Source: a virus | Strand: one strand, 5' to 3' | DNA: 64,000 nt | Virus record (IMG/VR): IMGVR_UViG_3300037264_001603 | Span: 1-64,000 of that record | In this document: positions 15,791 to 24,735 of the stretch, in pieces | How positions within the stretch are numbered: the stretch's first letter is position 1 | Layout: every line of letters begins with the position of its first letter | Made by a program: the position numbers and the translations under genes | The notes under the pieces: model-generated | Databases searched by the model: none | The model's input: only the letters and a program-made list of their open reading frames with translations | What the model was told of the DNA's origin: nothing

Positions 15791-16554
15791 TGCCCAGCAA
15801 TATCAGCTCTATCCGGTTTGATGGCATTTCTGGCCAAATGACCGTAACTGATTACAAGGGCGTTACGGGTCGTATTCCACGCAGTATTGCCTTTTGGATG
15901 AAGACCCCCGCATCTGGAGTGGCCAATGAAGGCACCATCTGTTACTGGGGAAACGAACTAGATACAGGTTCTTTGCGAACAGGAACAACTACAAAGGTCG
16001 GACTTGTTTCTGGAGGTAAAGACGAAACACACGCCGCATTGTTTGGTTTAGGCTCCTTCCGAGAATCTGACGATGATGTGGGGGATGGTAAATGGCATCA
16101 CGTTTGTTTCACATGGCCAGGTGGGAAAAAAACCTACGGATCCTCGCAATGCTACATTGATGGGGCATTGAGTAATGGTCCGTCGGGAAAAGTTTCGGGC
16201 TCAGAGAACATAAACACGCCTGAAACACAAGATGTTACATTGGGATGTGAGCCGTCAGTGCTCTTTGGTAATCAAGAGTTCTTTGCCGGCCAATTAGATG
16301 ATTTCTGTATCTTCAGCACTGACATAGGAAGCGTGGGGGCATCTCAACTAGCCGCCAGTGGACATGGGAATATAGATATTGCGGCAAGTGGTATCTTCTC
16401 ATCAAACCTTGCGGTTTGGTATCGTATGGGCGATGTTCCTGGGGACACTGCGGGGGACAACGGGACCATCCAGGATGCTTCTGGGAATGGCAGAGATGCC
16501 GCAACAACGGCCGGTACTACCTTATTGGCAGATCCCGGACCGGAGGTGTACTAA
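15790..16554 (+). CDS. LamG/concanavalin A-like lectin-fold protein (254 aa)
   Basis: SSIRFDGISGQMTVTDY opens a LamG jelly roll; GRIPRSIAFWMKTP, DGKWHHVCFTWPGG, SQCYIDGAL and FAGQLDDFCIFSTDI mark successive strands exactly as in LamG3 domains. It lacks the IGKD-type C-terminus shared by the copies at 2040 and 18879, so it is a more distant relative. Virion-surface glycan binding is inferred. Coupled to the actin-like gene by a TAATG overlap. Confidence 0.8.
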   Translation: MPSNISSIRFDGISGQMTVTDYKGVTGRIPRSIAFWMKTPASGVANEGTICYWGNELDTGSLRTGTTTKVGLVSGGKDETHAALFGLGSFRESDDDVGDGKWHHVCFTWPGGKKTYGSSQCYIDGALSNGPSGKVSGSENINTPETQDVTLGCEPSVLFGNQEFFAGQLDDFCIFSTDIGSVGASQLAASGHGNIDIAASGIFSSNLAVWYRMGDVPGDTAGDNGTIQDASGNGRDAATTAGTTLLADPGPEVY

Positions 16555-17846
16555 TGGTTGACCAGGAAAAACTTCACGAGTTGACCAAAGATGGAATTGT
16601 AACTACCGAAGATGGCATTCGAGTAATCGATGCCTCCAGGCTGGACGGGCCGCAAAGGCTACGTGCAGCACCAGAAAAGCGACAGCCACGAAAAGTTGCC
16701 CCGCCACCGCCTGCTCCGGAACCTGAGCCGGTGGAAGAAGTAGTAGAGGGGCCCAAGGTCTTACTGCCTCCTGATATGCAACAACGGGAGTCATTGAACA
16801 CCCAGTTCAAGAAGGAGTTTACCATGAATGAAGAAAACGTACCGAAGGGAGTAGGCTTGGACGTAGGAACCTCCTTTTTGGTTTCTGGACGATTCAACCA
16901 AGGCGGAACCGTTGACTACCGAAAGGTACGCGACTGCTTTCTCCACATTCCTTTCAAGAGCCCTATCAATCAGAAAATGATTCAGAAGGGGCTGAATGAT
17001 CGACAGGTGCCCTACATTGCCCAAGAGGATGGGTTTTACGTTCTCGGTGAAGATGCATTCATTATGGCCAATGAGCGCCATCAGGAAACTCGACGCCCCA
17101 TGAACCGCGGGGTCCTTTCTCCCAAGGAAAAGGCGGCGTTCCCGATCCTCAAGTCTTTGATCGACCTTGTAGTAGGTCCGCCACGAGTACCGGGGGAGCG
17201 TTTGGTATTCTCCGTACCGGCGAAGCCCATTGATGCCCAGTTCGATCAGGTCTTTCATCAGGACATGCTGCGCTCCTTCATCGCTAGTAAGGGATACGAG
17301 GCCGTGCCTATGAACGAAGCCGAGGCCCTGGCTTATTCCGAGCTTCTCAATGAGGGGCTTACGGGTATTGCCATTTCCTGTGGCGCAGGCATGATGAACG
17401 TAGTAGTCATGTCCTCTGGTGATCCGGTGGTAGCTTTCAGTACCAGCCGCTCCGGCGATTGGATCGATGAACAGGCCGCTATCGCTACGGACATGACGCG
17501 AGCCTTAGTCCAGCAAGAGAAGGAAGGTTCCGAGTTGGACCTAATGTCGCCGGACCCGAGTAATCAGATTCATCAGGCCATTGCTGTTTACTACGGAAAC
17601 CTCTTGGTGTACACGCTAGAGAACATTGCCCACGATCTTGCTCGTTCTCCTGCGCTGCCCAAGTTCAAGGCTCCGATTCCTTTGGTAGTTGGCGGGGGTA
17701 CTTCCCTCCCGCGTGGATTCCTAGACAAATTCAAGCAGGCTCTGGGGGCCGTAGCGATGCCTGTTGAGATTAGTGAGGTACGCCACGCCGCAGACCCGCT
17801 CCATGCGGTAGCACACGGACTTACGTTAGCCGCATCTATGGAGTAG
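16554..17846 (+). CDS. actin-like ATPase with proline-rich N-terminal extension (430 aa)
   Basis: Actin/Hsp70-superfamily layout: phosphate-1 loop GLDVGTS (101-107), phosphate-2 region GIAISCGAGMMNVVVMSSG (about 282-300) and adenosine motif PLVVGGGTSLPRGF (about 380-394). It resembles ParM/MreB-type bacterial filaments rather than eukaryotic actin. Residues 1-90 are a polar, Pro/Glu-rich extension. ATG 16554 has GGAGG 7 nt upstream. An in-frame ATG 16824 (Met91) has AAGGAG 6 nt upstream and would give a core-only form. The role could be filament formation, DNA positioning or virion assembly. Confidence 0.8.
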   Translation: MVDQEKLHELTKDGIVTTEDGIRVIDASRLDGPQRLRAAPEKRQPRKVAPPPPAPEPEPVEEVVEGPKVLLPPDMQQRESLNTQFKKEFTMNEENVPKGVGLDVGTSFLVSGRFNQGGTVDYRKVRDCFLHIPFKSPINQKMIQKGLNDRQVPYIAQEDGFYVLGEDAFIMANERHQETRRPMNRGVLSPKEKAAFPILKSLIDLVVGPPRVPGERLVFSVPAKPIDAQFDQVFHQDMLRSFIASKGYEAVPMNEAEALAYSELLNEGLTGIAISCGAGMMNVVVMSSGDPVVAFSTSRSGDWIDEQAAIATDMTRALVQQEKEGSELDLMSPDPSNQIHQAIAVYYGNLLVYTLENIAHDLARSPALPKFKAPIPLVVGGGTSLPRGFLDKFKQALGAVAMPVEISEVRHAADPLHAVAHGLTLAASME

Positions 17847-17847
17847 A

Positions 17848-18879
17848 ATGCCAACTCTAACTCCCAAAATCGCGCTCAAAAAGCCAGTAGTAAACGTAGA
17901 GACCGATTGGGGGCTTAGGCTAAACGAGACGATTGATATTCTGGACGGCGCGGCCCTAACCGCCAACATCACTGGTCTAGGTAACGTTGTTTATACCGAC
18001 AGTGGGGGTGGCACCGTAACCGTCAGTGGAAGGCTTCTGGTCGGTAAGGGCGCGATTACCCTGATTACCGAAGGTAGCGCTATTGTCATCAGCGGCACCG
18101 GTGGAACGCACGGGGCCCTTCCGGGCTTGGGAAACGACGATCATCCGCAGTATGCCCATCTGGCTCAGAACGAGACGATTTCTGGAACGTGGAACTTCGT
18201 AGGACATCCTACCATCTCTGGTACCCCGGTAGTAACAGGAACAGCCCACGGGAACCTATCCGGACTACTCAACGACAACCATCCTCAGTACGTACTGGTA
18301 GATGGTACTAGGACAATTACTGGCAACCTTACTGTAGCCAGTGGTATTACGGCCACTTCGATTGACGTTTCGTTGGTCAGTGCTTCTTCAGGTACGATCA
18401 CTAATACTCTTACCGTGGGGTCAGGTGTAGTAAACATCAATCCTAATGGGGTTACGATTTCGGGTATTCGAGTAGCTACGATCAATGACATTCTGACAAT
18501 CAGTGGTAGCGGACGCCAGGCCTTCAGAACTATCAATGCGGTTGGATCAGGCACGCACAGTATGGTCGCAAGTGATTATCTGGTGGTAGTAACAGGATCA
18601 GCCACCTACGCAGAATTGATCTTACCTCCTATCAGTTCGGTTTTGGGGCAAACATTCCGAATACAGCTACCTTACAATGGTCCTTTGAGTGATAGGTACC
18701 CCAACCTAACCAGTGTTGTAGTCGATGCCCAAGCAGGAGAGTTGCGAGAAGGTACAGATGTCGCTTCCTATGATCTTCTCTACTACCAAATTACCCCGGC
18801 CGGAGATCCCCTCGGAATGGAGTTCATGGCGGTTGGCGGCGATTTAGGATGGACAGCACTGATTGATCGAGACGTCTAA
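17848..18879 (+). CDS. tail-fibre-like protein with GLxxDxHPQY motifs (343 aa)
   Basis: Two copies of a fibre motif, HGALPGLGNDDHPQY and HGNLSGLLNDNHPQY, about 40 residues apart, are a hallmark of phage tail-fibre and receptor-binding proteins. Surrounding sequence is Gly/Ser/Thr/Val-rich with repeated TISGT-type strands, consistent with a beta-helical trimer. The C-terminal 80 residues differ and may be the tip. One base after the actin-like gene stop. Confidence 0.8.
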   Translation: MPTLTPKIALKKPVVNVETDWGLRLNETIDILDGAALTANITGLGNVVYTDSGGGTVTVSGRLLVGKGAITLITEGSAIVISGTGGTHGALPGLGNDDHPQYAHLAQNETISGTWNFVGHPTISGTPVVTGTAHGNLSGLLNDNHPQYVLVDGTRTITGNLTVASGITATSIDVSLVSASSGTITNTLTVGSGVVNINPNGVTISGIRVATINDILTISGSGRQAFRTINAVGSGTHSMVASDYLVVVTGSATYAELILPPISSVLGQTFRIQLPYNGPLSDRYPNLTSVVVDAQAGELREGTDVASYDLLYYQITPAGDPLGMEFMAVGGDLGWTALIDRDV

Positions 18880-19685
18880 TGGTTACCCTGAGTGTTTACA
18901 ACGAAGGCATCTACAACGATGGGATCTACAACCTCGCTGTTTCGGGCACCACCGCCTCCATCGAGTTGGATGGTAAGAACCAGTACCTGGGAACGTACGA
19001 GCCATCGACATTAGGAGTTGCTAACACTTGGACTCTAGGTTTGTGGGCCAAGCCTCTAACCAATCCTGAACATACCGCAGTCTTTTCTACAGCCAGCCAC
19101 CGGCGCACCAATGAGATCGATGTATTCGTTACACCGATCGCCAGAGAATCTCAAGAACTCGGAAAGAGACCGGCATCACTTCGCGTAATGATCAAGGATG
19201 CCTCGGGAACCACTCTCAAACATTTTGGTTGGGGAGATTTCTTCAAGACCGATGTGTGGACGCATGCGTTCATCCAATGGAATGGCACTGCGCTTACCGC
19301 CTACAAAGATGGCGCGCTAACCACTACTGGTGTGGTACTTACCAGCGTTACTGGAACTATGACAGATGAGTCGCGTCAGATCTTCATGGGCTCTGCTGTG
19401 GCCGGAGTTACTGCCACCTTCAGTGGAATCCTTGGGCACTTTGCCATGTGGAACTCCATTCTTTCCCCCGCCGAATTGGTGGTTGTTTACAGCGGTGGTT
19501 TCGACATAGATCTAACCTCCGCGTCCGGTAGTTATGTTTCCACAAGCAGCTTGAAGCATTACTGGAAGCCTGGTTTGGACGACACCAACATTGGCAAGGA
19601 CTTTGCGGTTAGCGGCACTACTCCCATTGATTTGACCAAGCAGCATAATCTGACCACGGCCAACATTTCTGCGGAGGTCCCATAA
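18879..19685 (+). CDS. LamG/concanavalin A-like adhesin (268 aa), copy 2
   Basis: Paralogue of the protein at 2040. After a short repeat (YNEGIYNDGIYN), the LamG core begins SIELDGKNQYLGTY, then VANTWTLGLWAKP, HAFIQWNGTALTAYKDG and GILGHFAMWNSIL, and ends with NIGKDFAVSG. It overlaps neighbours by one base on both sides (TAATG). As at 2040, it is followed by a beta-rich partner gene. Virion-surface binding inferred. Confidence 0.8.
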   Translation: MVTLSVYNEGIYNDGIYNLAVSGTTASIELDGKNQYLGTYEPSTLGVANTWTLGLWAKPLTNPEHTAVFSTASHRRTNEIDVFVTPIARESQELGKRPASLRVMIKDASGTTLKHFGWGDFFKTDVWTHAFIQWNGTALTAYKDGALTTTGVVLTSVTGTMTDESRQIFMGSAVAGVTATFSGILGHFAMWNSILSPAELVVVYSGGFDIDLTSASGSYVSTSSLKHYWKPGLDDTNIGKDFAVSGTTPIDLTKQHNLTTANISAEVP

Positions 19686-20377
19686 TGGTAGGCAGTCTAA
19701 CTACTGTAGCCACAGGGATCCAAGGTGTGAATGGTAAGTCTCTTTCCTGGGAGATGATCACTACTGGTCCGCTTACCGCCAAACAGACATTGGTAGTCGT
19801 CGTAGCTGGTGTTGATTCGCAGAAAGCGATTCCTATCGTTGCCACCATATCGGGCTCAGCCAAGTCTCCATTTGCGGCAGTACCTTTGACTACGGCCACC
19901 AGTTTTACCGGCCCCGGCGGACACAGCTTTCCCTGTGTGTGGATGATGACGCGACATGCGCCAATCCCAATTGCTGGGACAGTTACCGGTACTATCTACG
20001 TGGAATTCAGTGAAATAGTCAATCGCATGTGCGGGATGTCTGCAATCATTAGCGGAACCAGTGGAAACTACGATGGTGCCGCCGGCGGAATTGCACAGCA
20101 TACCGATTTGCCAAACTTCTTTCTTTCCAGCGCGCACACCACAACCGGAACCAATTCAGTTTTGGTTGACGTGTGCATGTCGGAAGCCAGTAATCACCAA
20201 ACGCATACTTTGGGGGCCAGTCAAACAGACGTCGGCAATGTCTTCTTTACGGGGCCCAAGTATTCGGTTTCCCTCAAGCAGGCCCCTACCCCCGGCACTG
20301 GTACTATGAGTCGGGCAGATGTGGGCGGGCCGTTTGCTGGAGTATCCCTCGTTATCCTAGGACTACAGGGGCAGTAA
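19685..20377 (+). CDS. beta-rich virion-surface protein (230 aa), partner of LamG copy 2
   Basis: Paralogue of the protein at 2855, with the same position behind a LamG gene. The shared signature lies around HTLGASQTDV and the preceding DVCM strand. Ser/Thr/Gly-rich, no transmembrane segment. The repeated gene order suggests the two products of each cassette assemble together. Confidence 0.75.
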   Translation: MVGSLTTVATGIQGVNGKSLSWEMITTGPLTAKQTLVVVVAGVDSQKAIPIVATISGSAKSPFAAVPLTTATSFTGPGGHSFPCVWMMTRHAPIPIAGTVTGTIYVEFSEIVNRMCGMSAIISGTSGNYDGAAGGIAQHTDLPNFFLSSAHTTTGTNSVLVDVCMSEASNHQTHTLGASQTDVGNVFFTGPKYSVSLKQAPTPGTGTMSRADVGGPFAGVSLVILGLQGQ

Positions 20378-20721
20378 TGTACCATAAAGAAGACACACGA
20401 CCTTGGGGTAAGTTTGAGCAGTTCACCTGGAACGAGAAGACCACCGTTAAGATCATCACGGTCAATCCAGGGCAACAGCTTTCTATTCAAAGACACCAGC
20501 GGCGATCCGAGTTCTGGGTCGCCCTTGATGAAGGACTCATTACCTACTTGGAAGGAGAGTGGCGGGTATTTCACAAGGGTGATACTTTTAACATCGCCGC
20601 TCACAAAATTCATTCTATTCGGAATGAATACCAGAAGCCAGCGCGCTTCTTAGAAATCGCCTTTGGCCACTTTGACGAAGACGATATTGAGCGCCTGGAA
20701 GACAAATACGGGAGAAGCTAA
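20377..20721 (+). CDS. cupin, mannose-6-phosphate isomerase type-II-like (114 aa)
   Basis: RPWGKFEQF, IITVNPGQQLSIQRHQRRSEFWVAL and FHKGDTFNIAAHKIHSIRN reproduce the C-terminal domain of type II phosphomannose isomerase (ManC/AlgA), including the RHQxRSE metal-site motif and the later His. As a stand-alone 114-aa domain it may isomerise or bind a sugar phosphate. It is adjacent to adhesin genes. Second cupin in the window after the one at 5317. Confidence 0.8.
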   Translation: MYHKEDTRPWGKFEQFTWNEKTTVKIITVNPGQQLSIQRHQRRSEFWVALDEGLITYLEGEWRVFHKGDTFNIAAHKIHSIRNEYQKPARFLEIAFGHFDEDDIERLEDKYGRS

Positions 20722-20722
20722 A

Positions 20723-20947
20723 ATGGTAAAAGTATTCAAGCCTACGGGAAAAGATACCGTTTCTAATCGCAAGATTACGCAAACTGCCGATGATCGAAAA
20801 CAACAGCTCAAGGACTTTCGAGCGGACAAAGAGCATAAGCAGAAGCTCAAGGACGAGCGATATGCCAAGATGGCTGAGCGTAAGAAGCGTCCCTCCTCTC
20901 CTAAGGGCGGCGGTGGGATTGACATCCGGGTGACTGGAGAAAACTAA
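20723..20947 (+). CDS. small basic protein (74 aa)
   Basis: ATG 20723 follows GGGAGAAG. Rich in Lys, Arg and Asp with a long charged helix (DDRKQQLKDFRADKEHKQKL) and a Gly-rich end (PKGGGGIDIRVTGEN). Probably nucleic-acid or protein binding. No family recognised. Confidence 0.65.
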   Translation: MVKVFKPTGKDTVSNRKITQTADDRKQQLKDFRADKEHKQKLKDERYAKMAERKKRPSSPKGGGGIDIRVTGEN

Positions 20948-20991
20948 GCAATTGTCTTATGATTACATCTGACAAGAACACACATCTTGTC
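20935..20991 (+). promoter_or_regulatory. promoter (TGGAGA-N17-TATGAT) with start-site hairpin
   Basis: TATGAT at 20958-20963 sits in GTCTTATGATT, as at 25062. The -35 TGGAGA (20935-20940) is weak (4 of 6). A perfect 7-bp hairpin GACAAGA (20971-20977) / TCTTGTC (20985-20991) begins where the transcript should start and ends six bases before the next SD. Confidence 0.6.
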
Positions 20992-21007
20992 AGCGGCGGA
21001 GGTGTCT

Positions 21008-22213
21008 ATGAAAGTGCTCCGAGGAGAGAGCGGCATTACCATTTTGTTCCGCCCAATGAAAACCGGATTGGTGGACATGCGCTATTTGGTAATGTGTGGC
21101 GCGGTAGACGAGTCCCCCGCGGAACGAGGGTTCTGCCACGCCTTAGAGCACATGGTGTTCGCTGGTACTGACAAGCGGTCATGGCTACAGATCAACAGAG
21201 ATTGGGAGAAGCTAGGAACCTCCTATAACGCCATAACCGCACAAGATCGCACCTATTACATCGCCACAACCCTGAGGCGAAATTGGAAAGAATGCTACGA
21301 AGTATTGGCCGACATGTTTTACAATTGCAAATTTCCAACGGAGCGCTGGGAAGACATTGAGAAGCCGGCTATCATTTCGGAGATCCTGGACAGCTTGGAC
21401 GATGAAACCTCCGTATTGGAAGAAGAACTCTACATGCATGGAATTGGTGACCGATACCACCCTATCATGGGAGACATTGAGACTATCAAGAACGCCTCTG
21501 TTTCTGACCTCACCAACTTTTATGACCGATACTATCGTGGTTCCAGTGTGTTGCTTTTTATCTCCGGGGACCTCACAGAAGAGGAAGTTCTGCAAGAAGT
21601 GAATAGATACGACCGACTCCGGCCTTCTTCTCCTATTCGCAGGCAGAGATTTGATTTCGAGTTCAACCACGAAGATCTAGATGTTATCGATCCAGGCATC
21701 AAGCAGTGCTACCTACAGGCCCTGCTGCCTCTAAATGTTCCACGCAAATATACTACTCGTACTGCCATAGGCGTGGGAGTCAATTGCCTTTCCCAATTCC
21801 TCTTTGAAGAACTCCGAGAGAAGCGAGGGTTGGTTTATGGTGCCGATGCCTCTTTGTACTGGGACATTCCTGGACGTATCTTTCTGCACCTCCAGACTGC
21901 GACCGATAAGAGTCTATTGGAGAAGACCGAAGCTGCTTTCTTGGAAGCCATTGCTAAGTTCCCGGAAGAAGGACTATCTGGTGAACGTATTCGTAACATG
22001 AAGCTTTTGGAAGAGCACGTGGTGACCAGTGATTCCGAAGATCTAAGCACTTCCGCCGATTGGATGTGGGATGCTTGGAAAGAAGATGTATTTGAAGATC
22101 CGTATAGCAACCACGCTAAGACGGTAGAGTCCCTGTCTGTCGATTCGATTAGGGAAACGACCCGCACCCACGTCAAGGGTGTTTACAAACTTGGAAGGTT
22201 GGTAGAAGACTAA
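21008..22213 (+). CDS. M16-family zinc peptidase (401 aa)
   Basis: The inverted zinc motif HxxEH is HALEH at 44-48, preceded by the usual GAVDESPAERGFCH. The third ligand lies in the downstream IISEILDSLDDET helix, and the R/Y substrate-binding pair appears as FEELREKRGLVYGADASLYW. ATG 21008 is chosen for GGAGG 5 nt upstream; an in-frame TTG at 20987 falls in the hairpin. Size fits a one-domain-pair M16B enzyme that may dimerise. Rare in phages; substrate unknown. Confidence 0.88.
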   Translation: MKVLRGESGITILFRPMKTGLVDMRYLVMCGAVDESPAERGFCHALEHMVFAGTDKRSWLQINRDWEKLGTSYNAITAQDRTYYIATTLRRNWKECYEVLADMFYNCKFPTERWEDIEKPAIISEILDSLDDETSVLEEELYMHGIGDRYHPIMGDIETIKNASVSDLTNFYDRYYRGSSVLLFISGDLTEEEVLQEVNRYDRLRPSSPIRRQRFDFEFNHEDLDVIDPGIKQCYLQALLPLNVPRKYTTRTAIGVGVNCLSQFLFEELREKRGLVYGADASLYWDIPGRIFLHLQTATDKSLLEKTEAAFLEAIAKFPEEGLSGERIRNMKLLEEHVVTSDSEDLSTSADWMWDAWKEDVFEDPYSNHAKTVESLSVDSIRETTRTHVKGVYKLGRLVED

Positions 22214-23202
22214 TGCGCGAAGCTCTTACTTTTGATGATGTGGCCCTTGTTCCTCGTTACAACAATGTTCAGAGCCGGACAGAGCCCGATCTGAGCACCT
22301 GGCTTACCAGAAACTTGAAGATTGGTATGCCTTTGGTTCCAGCTAACATGGATACGGTAATCGGACCCGAGTTAGCTCAAGTCATTGTGTCTAATGGTGG
22401 TATTCCCATTTTCCATCGCTTCACTAACCTGGAAACCCAGAAGAAGTGGGTCGAGGAGTTCCAAGGAAAGGTGGTCTTGTCCTGTGGGATTGGTAAAACA
22501 GATGAAGTCGCTAGGATTCTTGATCTCGGTGCTGTTGGCATTTGCTTTGATGTCGCCCATGGGCATTCCGAAAAGATGGTCAACTTGGTCGGATGGGTCA
22601 AAACTCATTATCCGAACGTGGAAGTTATCGCCGGAAACGTTTGTACAGCAAGGGCGTATCACGATCTTGTTAATGCAGGTGCAGATGCTGTTAAGGTTGG
22701 CATCGGTCCTGGTGCGGCTTGCACTACCCGAGTTGTCACAGGCTTTGGTGTTCCGCAGTTTACAGCTATCAAGGATTGCGCAGAAGAAGCACAACATTTC
22801 CGTGTTCCTGTCATTGCAGACGGCGGGATACGAACTTCAGCAGACATCGTCAAAGCACTGGCTGCTGGTGCCTCTACAGTAATGATGGGTAAGGTGTTTG
22901 CGCTAACAGACGAGAGCGCTGCAGAGAAGCTCAATGGTCGAGCCAAATACCGCGGACAGGCCAGTGAGGATTTCCAGAACGAGTACTATGGCGGCCTCAA
23001 AGAAAAGACCGTAGCAGAAGGTACTGATTTCTGGGCCCCGGTAACAGACAGTGCCCAAGCTGTCATTGATCAATTCCTGGGTGGTTTACGCAGCGGCATG
23101 ACCTATGCCGGTGCGCGAGACATCAAGGAACTACAGAGGAAGGCCGAATTCGTCAAAGTAACCGGATCCTACTCCGTCGAAAGTAACCCCAGGAGAGACT
23201 AA
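22213..23202 (+). CDS. IMP dehydrogenase / GMP reductase family protein (329 aa)
   Basis: [11 protein letters not shown] opens the barrel. [20 protein letters not shown] carries the catalytic Cys170, followed by [20 protein letters not shown] and YRGQASEDF, the flap region. The CBS domains of bacterial IMPDH are absent, so it could be a CBS-less IMPDH or a GMP reductase. The VPQ ending of the Cys loop and the C-terminal [13 protein letters not shown] lean towards IMPDH. Acts in guanine nucleotide supply. Coupled by TAATG to the peptidase before it. Confidence 0.88.
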   Translation: MREALTFDDVALVPRYNNVQSRTEPDLSTWLTRNLKIGMPLVPANMDTVIGPELAQVIVSNGGIPIFHRFTNLETQKKWVEEFQGKVVLSCGIGKTDEVARILDLGAVGICFDVAHGHSEKMVNLVGWVKTHYPNVEVIAGNVCTARAYHDLVNAGADAVKVGIGPGAACTTRVVTGFGVPQFTAIKDCAEEAQHFRVPVIADGGIRTSADIVKALAAGASTVMMGKVFALTDESAAEKLNGRAKYRGQASEDFQNEYYGGLKEKTVAEGTDFWAPVTDSAQAVIDQFLGGLRSGMTYAGARDIKELQRKAEFVKVTGSYSVESNPRRD

Positions 23203-23960
23203 TGGCAGTAAAAATCACCACGGAACTACTCGAACGCGAAAAAGAAGTTCGAGGGTTCATTGAAACCTACGCAGATCTATTCGATCTGGATCCTAACCTC
23301 ATTCGGGGACTGATCACCCAAGAGTCTCGCTTTGTAGCGGAAGCTACCAGCCCAACTGGCTGTTTCGGTTACGGGCAGTTCTCCCATATTGGGGCTAAAC
23401 AAGTTCAGAACATTGCGGCTATGACCGATAAGGCAGCTGATCTGGTTTCCTTTACCAAGCAGAACGCGTCTGATCCCGACGACGGCATCAAGGCGGTCTG
23501 TGCAACCCTCTGGTGGCTCTTCAACAAGAAGTATCATCAGATTACGGATAAGAAGATACAACTGGAAGCAGTTCTCACCTTCTACAATGCAGGAGGCCGG
23601 CCAGCCGCTTTGGTAGTTCAGCACGGCGGTCACGAGAATGCGGTAGAGTTTATCAAGGCCCTGCCCAGGAATCTTCGCAGCCAAGGTGCCACCTACGCAC
23701 CAGAAGTAGCCCAGTGGTTTATCGCTTGGCATGAGCACATGTCCGCCGCGGCCGTCGCAGCCCGGCCCACTCCTGCAACTCCGGTCACGAGGCCCGTCAA
23801 TCCGTTTGACGAGAGGACCCGTGGACTTGATGTGCGCTACAAGGCACTCATCGAAGCACTTCGTTTGATGGACGAGGGCGACGACACCGTGGACATGCTC
23901 ATCAACGTGCGAGATGGACTTACTGAAGTAACAATTATCTTTCCCGGAGAATTAAACTAG
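23202..23960 (+). CDS. lytic transglycosylase-like peptidoglycan hydrolase (252 aa)
   Basis: LIRGLITQESRF supplies the catalytic Glu of the SLT/lysozyme-like fold, followed by SPTGCFGYGQFS (GxxQ region) and TFYNAGGRPA (the AYN/NAG motif). There is no signal peptide or membrane helix. It could be the endolysin, or a virion-associated enzyme. The last 50 residues (ALRLMDEGDDTVDMLINV) are a separate small domain. Coupled by TAATG to the IMPDH gene. Confidence 0.82.
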   Translation: MAVKITTELLEREKEVRGFIETYADLFDLDPNLIRGLITQESRFVAEATSPTGCFGYGQFSHIGAKQVQNIAAMTDKAADLVSFTKQNASDPDDGIKAVCATLWWLFNKKYHQITDKKIQLEAVLTFYNAGGRPAALVVQHGGHENAVEFIKALPRNLRSQGATYAPEVAQWFIAWHEHMSAAAVAARPTPATPVTRPVNPFDERTRGLDVRYKALIEALRLMDEGDDTVDMLINVRDGLTEVTIIFPGELN

Positions 23961-23961
23961 T

Positions 23962-24735
23962 ATGATTGATGGGCAGGATACGGTGGTCAAGACTCCCGAA
24001 CAAATAGAGAAGATGAGAATTTCTGCGGCTTTACTTTCGCGATGCCTAGATATACTGGTGGGACTCGCGAAGCCAGGTAAGTCAGGAAAGGAACTAGACG
24101 CGGTTGCGGAGGAATTTATCCGCGACCACGGCGCAGTTCCAGCTTTCAAGGATTATGGGCCAGCAACCCACCCCTTTCCTTCTTCGATCTGCTTTTCCCG
24201 CAATAGTGTCGTGGTTCACGGCATTCCTACGGAAACGGAAATTATTGAAGAAGGAGATCTCATAACCATTGATTGCGGTTTGAGTTTGGATGGGTGGTTT
24301 GCAGATGCGGCCCGCTTGTTCGGTGTGGGTCAGATCACCGACGAGGACAGAGACATCATTGCGTGGAGTGAGAAGGCTATCGGCGCAGGAATTGACGCGT
24401 GTGTTGTGGGGAACAAACTGGGGGATGTATGTTACGCGATCCAATGCTCTATTGGTCGCAGCCCGTACTACAACATCACGCAATTCTGCGGTCATGCCAT
24501 CGGGCAACGAATGCACGAGGATCCGCAGGTTCCTAACTGCGGATTCAAGGGCAAAGGATTGGAGTTACAGCCAGGAATGGTTTTCTGTTTAGAGCCCATG
24601 CTCAAGAAAACCGACGTTAGTCTGGGGATTCTCCCCGACAAATGGACGATCGTAACTCGGGATGGCACCCGGGCAACACATATAGAACACATGGTCTTAG
24701 TTACCGAAACTAAGCCCGAAATTCTCACTGCATAA
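23962..24735 (+). CDS. map: type I methionine aminopeptidase (257 aa)
   Basis: Removes the initiator Met from deformylated proteins. All five metal ligands are present: D104 and D115 (ITIDCGLSLDGWFAD), H178 (CGHAIGQRMHE), E211 (FCLEPML) and E242 (THIEHMVLVTE), plus the catalytic H86 (VVVHGIP). The length matches the bacterial enzyme. Together with the deformylase at 8077 the phage carries both steps of N-terminal maturation. Confidence 0.95.
   Translation: MIDGQDTVVKTPEQIEKMRISAALLSRCLDILVGLAKPGKSGKELDAVAEEFIRDHGAVPAFKDYGPATHPFPSSICFSRNSVVVHGIPTETEIIEEGDLITIDCGLSLDGWFADAARLFGVGQITDEDRDIIAWSEKAIGAGIDACVVGNKLGDVCYAIQCSIGRSPYYNITQFCGHAIGQRMHEDPQVPNCGFKGKGLELQPGMVFCLEPMLKKTDVSLGILPDKWTIVTRDGTRATHIEHMVLVTETKPEILTA

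Noticed and set aside
18879-18960. YNEGIYNDGIYN as a silk- or fibre-type repeat
   Set aside because: Only two short copies; treated as local duplication at the start of the LamG copy.
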